Assembly: GCF_023109105.1 (NCBI RefSeq)
Contig: NZ_JALDTZ010000024.1
Location: 1-12,318, forward strand
Origin: Streptococcus mitis
GTDB lineage: Bacteria; Bacillota; Bacilli; Lactobacillales; Streptococcaceae
Direction of reading: 5' to 3'
Length of the DNA: 12,318 nt
The notes beneath the pieces are model-generated. The model saw nothing but the letters and a program-made list of their open reading frames with translations. It ran no database searches and was not told the origin of the DNA. The position numbers and the translations under genes are program-made. Below are positions 8,029 to 12,318 of the stretch, in pieces (the first letter of the stretch is position 1; the number at the start of each line of letters is the position of its first letter).

Positions 8029-8056
8029 GCCTTTCTATTTTGAAATCTTATGGACG

Positions 8057-8084
8057 AAAAAAGTTGCCTTCGGGTGACTTTTTT
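8057..8084 (+). terminator. Terminator of the ABC exporter operon, UUCG loop
   Basis: A 12-bp stem runs from AAAAAAGTTGCC (8057-8068) to GGTGACTTTTTT (8073-8084), with two G-U pairs, closed by the very stable C(UUCG)G tetraloop. The right arm ends in six T. It overlaps the promoter of the next gene. Confidence 0.9.
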
Positions 8085-8092
8085 GTTACAAT
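8064..8092 (+). promoter_or_regulatory. Promoter of the amidohydrolase gene, inside the terminator
   Basis: TTGCCT (8064-8069) lies 17 bp before TACAAT (8087-8092), which is preceded by TG at 8084-8085, an extended -10. The -35 box is made of the terminator's left stem and loop. Transcription would begin near 8099, leaving a leader of about 44 nt. Confidence 0.65.
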
Positions 8093-8142
8093 AGCTAGAA
8101 AAATTATTCACTGTAAATTGTCTTTTAGAAAAGGAGCCTAGT

Positions 8143-9402
8143 ATGAAAGTCTATCAGCATGTAAATATCGTGACTTGTGATCAAGATTTCCATGTCTATC
8201 TGAATGGAATCTTAGCCGTTAAGGATTCTCAAATCGTTTATGTCGGTCAAGAGGAGTCAGAGATTTTAGAGCAAGCTGAGCAGATTATAGACTATCAGGG
8301 GGCTTGGATTATGCCTGGTTTGGTCAATTGTCACACCCATTCTGCTATGACAGGATTGAGAGGAATCCGAGATGATAGCAATCTCCATGAATGGCTCAAT
8401 GACTATATCTGGCCAGCAGAAGCTGAGTTTACTCCCGACATGACTACCAAGGCGGTCAAAGAAGCTCTGATAGAGATGCTCCAGTCGGGAACAACAACCT
8501 TTAACGACATGTATAATCCCAATGGTGTGGATATTGAGCGGATTTATCAGGCAGTGAAAGATTCCAAGATGCGTTGTTATTTCTCACCGACCCTCTTTTC
8601 TTCAGAGGCAGAGACAACTGCTGAGACTATAAGCAGAACTCGAGCAATCATTGAAGAAATTATTGGATATAAAAATCCAAATTTCAAGGTGATGGTAGCC
8701 CCACATTCTCCTTACAGTTGTAGTAGAGATTTGCTGGAAGCGAGCTTAGATATGGCAAAAGAGCTTGCTATTCCAATCCATATCCATGTGGCGGAAACCA
8801 AGGAGGAGTCAGGGATTATCTTGAAGCGTTACGGCAAACGCCCCCTTGATTTTCTAGAAGAACTGGGCTATTTAGATCATCCGTCTGTCTTTGCTCACGG
8901 GGTCGAATTAAACGAGCGAGAAATTGAACGATTGGCAACTTCTCAAGTGGCTATTGCCCACAGTCCTATTAGTAACCTCAAATTGGCCTCAGGAATCGCT
9001 CCAATCATCCAATTCCAAAAAGCAGGAGTAGCTGTGGGAATTGCGACTGACTCGGTTGCTTCCAATAACAATCTAGATATGTTTGAGGAAGGACGGACTG
9101 CAGCCCTTCTTCAGAAGATGAGAAGTGGAGATGCCAGCCAATTCCCAATCGAAACAGCTCTCAAGGCACTGACAATCGAAGGGGCTAAAGTCCTAGGGAT
9201 GGAAAATCAGATAGGAAGTCTGGAAGTTGGTAAACAGGCAGATTTTCTCGTCATTCAACCTCAAGGGAAAATCCATCTCCAACCCCAAGAAAATATGCTT
9301 TCTCACCTTGTCTATGCAGTCAAATCCAGTGATGTAGATGATGTTTATATCGCCGGAGAACAGGTTGTTAGGCAAGGTCAAGTCCTGACAGTAGAACTTT
9401 AA
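8143..9402 (+). CDS. Metal-dependent amidohydrolase, MTA/SAH deaminase type (TRZ/ATZ family)
   Basis: The 419-residue protein belongs to the amidohydrolase superfamily (COG0402 type). Metal ligands visible are H64 and H66 in NCHTHSAM, H215 in HIHVAET and D303 in ATDSVASNNN. E218, in the same HIHVAET motif, is the usual proton-transfer residue. H188 in APHSPY and H252 in FAHGVE are also family positions. Residues 1-55 and the C-terminal part (about 355-419, with GSLEVGKQADFLV) form the small beta-sandwich of this fold. The best match from motifs is 5'-methylthioadenosine / S-adenosylhomocysteine deaminase, as in Thermotoga TM0936, but guanine, chlorohydrolase or other deaminases share the motifs, so the substrate is not certain. 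AAGGAG at 8131-8136 supports the start. It has its own promoter and looks monocistronic. Confidence 0.88.
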   Translation: MKVYQHVNIVTCDQDFHVYLNGILAVKDSQIVYVGQEESEILEQAEQIIDYQGAWIMPGLVNCHTHSAMTGLRGIRDDSNLHEWLNDYIWPAEAEFTPDMTTKAVKEALIEMLQSGTTTFNDMYNPNGVDIERIYQAVKDSKMRCYFSPTLFSSEAETTAETISRTRAIIEEIIGYKNPNFKVMVAPHSPYSCSRDLLEASLDMAKELAIPIHIHVAETKEESGIILKRYGKRPLDFLEELGYLDHPSVFAHGVELNEREIERLATSQVAIAHSPISNLKLASGIAPIIQFQKAGVAVGIATDSVASNNNLDMFEEGRTAALLQKMRSGDASQFPIETALKALTIEGAKVLGMENQIGSLEVGKQADFLVIQPQGKIHLQPQENMLSHLVYAVKSSDVDDVYIAGEQVVRQGQVLTVEL

Positions 9403-9425
9403 AAGAAAAATCACGAAAAAAGTTT

Positions 9426-9460
9426 AAAAAAAGTTTGCAAAAATCTTGCATTCTTTTTTT
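9426..9460. terminator. Probable bidirectional A/T-arm terminator after the amidohydrolase gene
   Basis: AAAAAAAG (9426-9433) pairs with CTTTTTTT (9453-9460). A two-base symmetrical internal loop then leads to TGCA/TGCA (9436-9439 / 9447-9450). The stem is AT-rich, so strength is doubtful. It shares bases with the -35 box of the rplJ promoter. Confidence 0.5.
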
Positions 9461-9474
9461 GACTATGCTATACT
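9446..9474 (+). promoter_or_regulatory. Promoter of the rplJ-rplL operon
   Basis: TTGCAT (9446-9451) lies 17 bp before TATACT (9469-9474), with TG at 9466-9467 giving an extended -10. A-tracts directly upstream (9412-9432) could act as an UP-like element, as is common at ribosomal promoters. Transcription would start near 9481. Confidence 0.8.
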
Positions 9475-9481
9475 TATATAC

Positions 9482-9652
9482 GGTTTGAAAAAACTGCCTA
9501 AGACAGTAGGGGAGCTCGACTCATAAGTATCCTACCGAGGACAAAACGTATCATGTAAAAAGAAGCGTATTGTACTTTCGTGTCTAGGTTTGGGCGCGTT
9601 TTTCTTTTGAAAAATTTCCCCAAGCAAAATAATAACGGAGGTGAACACACTA
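9482..9652 (+). ncRNA. L10 leader (autoregulatory 5' UTR of rplJ)
   Basis: The 170-nt leader is far longer than needed for translation and has the features of the Gram-positive ribosomal protein L10 leader. These are a small hairpin CTG/CAG (9494-9506), a stem GTAGG (9506-9510) / CCTAC (9531-9535) enclosing the presumed L10-(L12)4 binding region, and a terminal hairpin with a T-run. In the family, excess L10 with L7/L12 binds this RNA and lowers expression of the operon. The placement and the stem motif are what I see; the assignment rests on context and family knowledge. GGAGGTG at 9637-9643 is the ribosome binding site. Confidence 0.8.
9579..9608 (+). terminator. Attenuator hairpin in the L10 leader
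   Basis: CGTGTC (9579-9584) pairs with GGCGCG (9593-9598) over 6 bp (two G-U pairs), followed directly by TTTTTCTTTT. It lies upstream of rplJ, so it would stop transcription before the genes. Bases 9581-9589 can instead pair with 9534-9543, giving an alternative fold. Confidence 0.65.
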
Positions 9653-10153
9653 ATGAGTGAAGCAATTATTGCTAAAAAAGCGGAACTAGTTGACGTAGTA
9701 GCTGAAAAAATGAAAGCTGCTGCATCTATCGTCGTTGTAGACGCTCGTGGTTTAACAGTTGAGCAAGATACAGTTCTTCGTCGTGAGCTTCGTGGAAGCG
9801 AAGTTGAGTATAAAGTTATTAAAAACTCAATCTTGCGTCGTGCAGCTGAAAAAGCTGGTCTTGAAGAACTTGCATCAGTATTTGTTGGACCATCTGCAGT
9901 AGCATTTTCTAACGAAGATGTTATCGCACCAGCGAAAATCTTGAACGACTTTGCTAAAAACGCTGAAGCACTTGAAATCAAAGGTGGTGCAATCGAAGGC
10001 GCTGTCGCATCTAAAGAAGAGATTCTTGCACTTGCAACTCTTCCAAACCGCGAAGGACTTCTTTCTATGCTCCTTTCTGTACTTCAAGCGCCAGTGCGCA
10101 ACGTTGCTCTTGCAGTCAAAGCGGTTGCAGAAAGCAAAGAAGACGCAGCTTAA
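9653..10153 (+). CDS. rplJ: 50S ribosomal protein L10
   Basis: L10 (uL10) anchors the L7/L12 dimers to the base of the large-subunit stalk, where translation factors bind. The 166-residue protein has the usual globular N-terminal RNA-binding domain ([22 protein letters not shown], about 26-47; [13 protein letters not shown] about 54-66) and a C-terminal helix for L7/L12 binding (about 130-166, ending in [10 protein letters not shown]). Length and sequence are normal for streptococci. The ATG at 9653 is nine nt after GGAGGTG. A GTG at 9641 is part of that ribosome binding site and is rejected as start. Codon use is strongly biased (GCT/GCA for alanine, CGT for arginine), as in highly expressed genes. 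It is the first gene of the rplJ-rplL operon. Confidence 0.98.
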   Translation: MSEAIIAKKAELVDVVAEKMKAAASIVVVDARGLTVEQDTVLRRELRGSEVEYKVIKNSILRRAAEKAGLEELASVFVGPSAVAFSNEDVIAPAKILNDFAKNAEALEIKGGAIEGAVASKEEILALATLPNREGLLSMLLSVLQAPVRNVALAVKAVAESKEDAA

Positions 10154-10183
10154 TCTTAAGCTACGCAGCGTAGCCTAGCTACG
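10147..10183 (+). other. Chain of three overlapping palindromes between rplJ and rplL
   Basis: First palindrome: AGCTTAA (10147-10153) with TTAAGCT (10156-10162), which contains the rplJ stop codon. Second: GCTACG (10160-10165) with CGTAGC (10169-10174), loop CAG. Third: the same CGTAGC (10169-10174) with GCTACG (10178-10183), loop CTA. Neighbours share bases, so the second hairpin cannot form together with either the first or the third. No T-run follows, so these are not standard terminators. Confidence 0.8.
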
Positions 10184-10227
10184 AAAAATCTATTATAAAT
10201 TTAAAAACATATTTGGAGGAAATAACA

Positions 10228-10596
10228 ATGGCATTGAACATTGAAAACATTATTGCTGAAATTAAAGAAGCTTCAATCCTTGAATTGAACGACCTTGTAA
10301 AAGCTATCGAAGAAGAATTTGGTGTAACTGCAGCTGCTCCTGTAGCTGTTGCTGCAGCTGGTGCTGCTGACGCTGGTGCTGCTAAAGATTCATTCGACGT
10401 TGAATTGACATCTGCAGGCGACAAAAAAGTTGGCGTTATCAAAGTTGTACGTGAAATCACAGGTCTTGGTCTTAAAGAAGCTAAAGAACTTGTTGACGGT
10501 GCACCAGCACTTGTTAAAGAAGGCGTTGCAACTGCAGAAGCTGAAGAAATCAAAGCTAAATTGGAAGAAGCTGGAGCTTCAGTTACTCTTAAATAA
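10228..10596 (+). CDS. rplL: 50S ribosomal protein L7/L12
   Basis: L7/L12 (bL12) forms the flexible stalk dimers that recruit and stimulate translation GTPases. The 122-residue protein has the N-terminal dimerisation domain (about 1-32, [20 protein letters not shown]), the alanine-rich hinge (about 38-53), and the C-terminal factor-binding domain with the conserved [20 protein letters not shown] stretch (about 69-88). The ATG at 10228 follows GGAGG (10215-10219) by eight nt. An ATG at 10213 would put the ribosome binding site inside the gene. L7/L12 is needed in several copies per L10, so the 74-nt gap with its palindromes may help set the ratio. It ends the operon at a strong terminator. Confidence 0.98.
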   Translation: MALNIENIIAEIKEASILELNDLVKAIEEEFGVTAAAPVAVAAAGAADAGAAKDSFDVELTSAGDKKVGVIKVVREITGLGLKEAKELVDGAPALVKEGVATAEAEEIKAKLEEAGASVTLK

Positions 10597-10633
10597 TAGA
10601 GCAACTACATTAGTAGCTTAAAAACATGATTAA

Positions 10634-10662
10634 ATCGCTATTCTTAGGAGTAGCGGTTTTTT
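10634..10662 (+). terminator. Terminator of the rplJ-rplL operon
   Basis: ATCGCTATTC (10634-10643) pairs with GAGTAGCGGT (10648-10657) over 10 bp, two of them G-U, around the loop TTAG, and is followed by six T. It sits 38 nt after the rplL stop codon. Confidence 0.92.
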
Positions 10663-10710
10663 CTGTTTAGAATGCTAAATCTACCTCTAAATTATAGTCT
10701 GATACGAAAG

Positions 10711-10740
10711 TTCTAGGTTTTTTTCTAACAGTTACTAGAA
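10711..10740. repeat. Short inverted repeat in the gap before the DUF2268 gene
   Basis: TTCTAG (10711-10716) and CTAGAA (10735-10740) are exact inverted copies separated by 18 nt that include a T7 run. The function is unknown and it may be chance in AT-rich sequence. Nothing else is recognisable between the rplL terminator and the promoter at 10766. Confidence 0.3.
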
Positions 10741-10765
10741 TCTTGATAGAAATTCAATTTTCTTC

Positions 10766-10796
10766 TTGACACTGACCTTAGGGAAGGGATTAAACT
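10766..10796 (+). promoter_or_regulatory. Promoter with 19-bp spacer and central dyad (MerR-type candidate)
   Basis: A perfect TTGACA (10766-10771) is followed after 19 bp by TAAACT (10791-10796, four of six to consensus). In the spacer, CCTT (10776-10779) and AAGG (10784-10787) form a dyad centred at 10781.5, almost exactly the middle of the spacer. An over-long spacer with a centred dyad is the hallmark of promoters activated by MerR-family regulators. AAGGAG (10811-10816) and the ATG at 10823 follow. Confidence 0.55.
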
Positions 10797-10822
10797 AATA
10801 GTAGATAAGAAAGGAGATTATT

Positions 10823-11725
10823 ATGCAAATCAATATGATTCGCTCTGATAAAGTTTATCAGGAGTTGCTTGAACTTCCATTTGATAAAAGGGAGGGATGT
10901 TTCCGAGCGAAAATACTCGCTCCATTTGCTCCTAAATAACAAACTCAGCACATTCCTTTAAAAGCGAAGTATCCTGGAGGATTTGATGCTCTGTTTCTAC
11001 TTGGCTTTATGAATCAGCTCCCTGCAACTCTATCAGAAAAGGATAGACCGGCTATTGATGCCCTGAGCTCTGATCAACTCTGGCAAGACTGCCAGGATAC
11101 CATCAAGAGGAGTATTGGTCTTTTTGAACAGGCTGGCCATGATTTAGAGGTTGAGGATTACCATTTTACTATTTTATTAGGCAATCCAGACAAGCCTATG
11201 CTACAGCTCAATAAGGGTTACAGTGGAGATGGCGGAATTCCAAGTTATCTCATGTTAAGCATACTGCCTAATGACTATACTTTGCCACGTATTCAAGCGG
11301 CACTGGCTCACGAGTGCAACCACAATGTCCGCTTCCAATTTATCAAATGGAACCAGCAGACGACACTAGCAGACTGGGTAGTTAGTGAAGGATTGGCAGA
11401 GTCTTTTGCTGCTGAGCTCTATGGTAAAGAGCTCATCGGACCTTGGGTTACTTCAACCAGTCCAGAGCAATTAGAGGAGATTAAGCCCATCATCTCAAGT
11501 CAGCTTCAGCTAACGGGGATGGTGGAAATGGCTCCATATCTCTACGGTGATGAAATTGCAGAGATTCAAGGTCAAATACCAGTCGGTATGCCTTATGCTG
11601 CGGGCTATGCTTATGGCTATCATTTGATACAAGCCTATCTGAAAAAGACTGGAAAGAGCATTATTGAAGCGACAGTAACACCAACAGAAGAGATTTTAGA
11701 GGCGACTGAAGACTTTTGGAAATGA
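10823..11725 (+). pseudogene. DUF2268-type predicted zinc protease, disrupted by an in-frame stop
   Basis: The frame starts at 10823 with a good ribosome binding site and runs to the TGA at 11723-11725. Codon 39 (10937-10939) is TAA. Everything after it stays in the same frame, so one nonsense change explains the break; without it the protein would have 300 residues. Beyond the stop are the metalloprotease motif HECNH (11309-11323, residues 163-167 of the full frame) and the likely third ligand in SEGLAES about 22 residues further on. Both fit the DUF2268 (COG5504) family of predicted Zn-dependent proteases. The first internal ATG is at 11009. The nearest GGAGG (10976-10980) is 28 nt away and does not serve it well, so restart is unlikely but possible. 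The break is recent, since the rest has no other lesion. A sequencing error is an alternative. Confidence 0.8.
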
Positions 11726-11734
11726 CACTTTTGT

Positions 11735-11762
11735 TTGAAAATCTGCCAAAACCTAATATAAT
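11735..11762 (+). promoter_or_regulatory. Sigma-70 promoter of the EXLDI gene
   Basis: TTGAAA (11735-11740) and TATAAT (11757-11762) are 16 bp apart. The start would be near 11769, giving a leader of about 19 nt with GGAG at 11776-11779. So this gene need not depend on the broken protease gene. Confidence 0.8.
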
Positions 11763-11787
11763 GTAGGTAATTTCTGGAGCTGACTAT

Positions 11788-12156
11788 ATGCACTATAAAA
11801 GAGTCGAATTGAAAGTCATAAATCAAGGTATCTATGAGAGCAAGATTTTTCAAGGTGTTAAAATTTTTAGCCGTAGCACGCTGTCCAAAGATCAGAAAAG
11901 TATTCTAACACAGAAGCTTTACCTGACACCGAAGCAAGGCATCGTTTACTATCAGCGAACAGATGTCAATTATGACCAGAACTGGCATCATAATAAGAAC
12001 TATTACGAACCAGCTTATGACCAGTTGGACAGAGAAACTGTCTTTAAGGTTTGTCAAGATTTTGACGAACTAAGTCCTTTTCTGGAAAATGAGCTGCTTG
12101 AGAAGCTAAAAGAAAAGCAGTTAACAGACAAATTTTTTGAAAAATTAGATATATAA
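11788..12156 (+). CDS. EXLDI-type small protein of unknown function
   Basis: The 122-residue product is rich in charged and aromatic residues (YYQRTDVNYDQNWHHNKNYY in the middle) and ends in EKLDI, matching the terminal E-x-L-D-I signature for which the EXLDI family is named (from memory of the family; role unknown). It has no signal peptide or membrane segment, so it should be cytoplasmic. Residues about 85-117 look helical, with ENELLEKLKEKQLTDKFFEK. The start at 11788 has GGAG eight nt upstream and its own promoter. The only hints of function are its neighbours, a predicted protease remnant and an IS; I do not propose a role. The IS begins 23 bp after the stop codon. Confidence 0.75.
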   Translation: MHYKRVELKVINQGIYESKIFQGVKIFSRSTLSKDQKSILTQKLYLTPKQGIVYYQRTDVNYDQNWHHNKNYYEPAYDQLDRETVFKVCQDFDELSPFLENELLEKLKEKQLTDKFFEKLDI

Positions 12157-12178
12157 AAATCCGGCTGCTTTTATAAGT

Positions 12179-12228
12179 GGCTCTATAATATTTGTAGTGG
12201 GTAAATCCCCTATGGATATTATGGAGCC
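12179..12228. repeat. Large hairpin at the IS left end
   Basis: GGCTCTATAATAT (12179-12191) and ATATTATGGAGCC (12216-12228) pair at 12 of 13 positions. A second stem GGG/CCC (12199-12201 / 12207-12209) lies in the loop. It is followed by TATTTTGTTG, so it could act as a terminator-like block to transcription entering from outside, while its left arm is also the terminal inverted repeat. Confidence 0.7.
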
Positions 12229-12250
12229 TATTTTGTTGTAGAAAAAAGTC

Positions 12251-12305
12251 CCATATGATCTATAATGAAAAGCGACAAAACAACTCATTAGAAAGAATCA
12301 TATGG
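12251..12305 (+). repeat. Inverted repeat overlapping the transposase start codon
   Basis: CCATATGAT (12251-12259) is the exact reverse complement of ATCATATGG (12297-12305), which contains the transposase ATG (12302-12304). The left arm lies just upstream of the -10 box at 12261-12266, so only RNA entering from outside the IS would contain both arms and hide the start codon. Confidence 0.75.
12261..12266 (+). promoter_or_regulatory. -10 box of the transposase gene
   Basis: TATAAT is a perfect -10 hexamer. The best -35 candidate is TTGTAG (12236-12241) at a long 19-bp spacing, so the promoter is weak, as usual for IS transposases. The start would be near 12273. Confidence 0.5.
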
Positions 12306-12318
12306 AACAATTACATTT
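12302..12318 (+). CDS. ISL3-family transposase, 5' fragment
   Basis: Only MEQLHF and part of a codon are inside the window. The ribosome binding site is poor (GAAAGAA at 12291-12297), consistent with low transposase expression. The assignment depends on the recalled IS1167 N-terminus and on the IS end upstream. Confidence 0.7.

Larger units (their letters stand above)
12179..12318 (+). mobile_element. Left end of an ISL3-family (IS1167-like) insertion sequence, truncated by the window
   Basis: A GGCTCTATAATATTTG-type end (12179 onward) of the kind that begins with GGCTC in the ISL3 family is followed by a 120-bp untranslated lead and a reading frame starting MEQLHF, the N-terminus I recall for pneumococcal IS1167 transposase. 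Only the first 140 bp are present, so integrity, right end and target duplication cannot be judged. The exact left boundary at 12179 is inferred from the inverted repeat. Confidence 0.75.

Noticed and set aside
9532..9981. 149-residue minus-strand reading frame over the L10 leader and rplJ
   Set aside because: Low-complexity serine/alanine composition from the reverse of a codon-biased ribosomal gene; it is a shadow frame.
10179..10604. 141-residue minus-strand reading frame over rplL
   Set aside because: Shadow of rplL; the serine/alanine runs mirror the alanine-rich hinge.
10937..10945. Programmed stop-codon read-through in the protease gene
   Set aside because: TAA CAA ACT does not match the CAR-YYA read-through context, and TAA is the least leaky stop.

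Overview
The window looks like chromosomal DNA of Streptococcus pneumoniae or a close mitis-group relative. The reasons are the moderately low GC content, strong AGGAGG-type ribosome binding sites, a complete pneumococcal BOX element (boxA, three boxB, boxC), the gene order mecA / hom-thrB / msrAB / ABC exporter pair / amidohydrolase / rplJ-rplL, and the left end of an ISL3-family (IS1167-like) insertion sequence at the right edge. All genes read on the plus strand. Naming the exact species would need alignment.

Layout. Positions 1-172 hold a strong inverted repeat and the mecA promoter. mecA (ClpC adaptor) ends at a terminator near 940-968. hom and thrB (threonine branch) form a tightly coupled operon behind an extended -10 promoter that overlaps a near-consensus CodY box. 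After a long-stem terminator come msrAB (methionine sulfoxide reductase A-B fusion) and a BOX element that starts at the base after the msrAB stop codon. Two half-transporter genes follow, 1 nt apart, encoding a heterodimeric ABC exporter with one canonical and one degenerate ATP site. The next gene encodes a zinc amidohydrolase of the MTA/SAH-deaminase (TRZ/ATZ) group. Then come an L10-type autoregulatory leader, rplJ and rplL, the last two separated by a chain of overlapping palindromes.

Right of the rplL terminator the region is accessory and decaying. A DUF2268-type zinc protease gene is cut by one in-frame TAA but keeps a promoter with a 19-bp spacer and a central dyad, as MerR-family activators use. 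A small EXLDI-type protein gene with its own sigma-70 promoter follows, then the truncated IS.

Nothing here amounts to a wholly new multi-gene system. The most interesting signals are regulatory: the CodY box at hom, terminators that share sequence with the next gene's promoter (twice), a possible attenuation switch in the L10 leader, the palindrome chain between rplJ and rplL, covarying boxB hairpins, and an inverted repeat that would hide the transposase start codon only in read-through transcripts.
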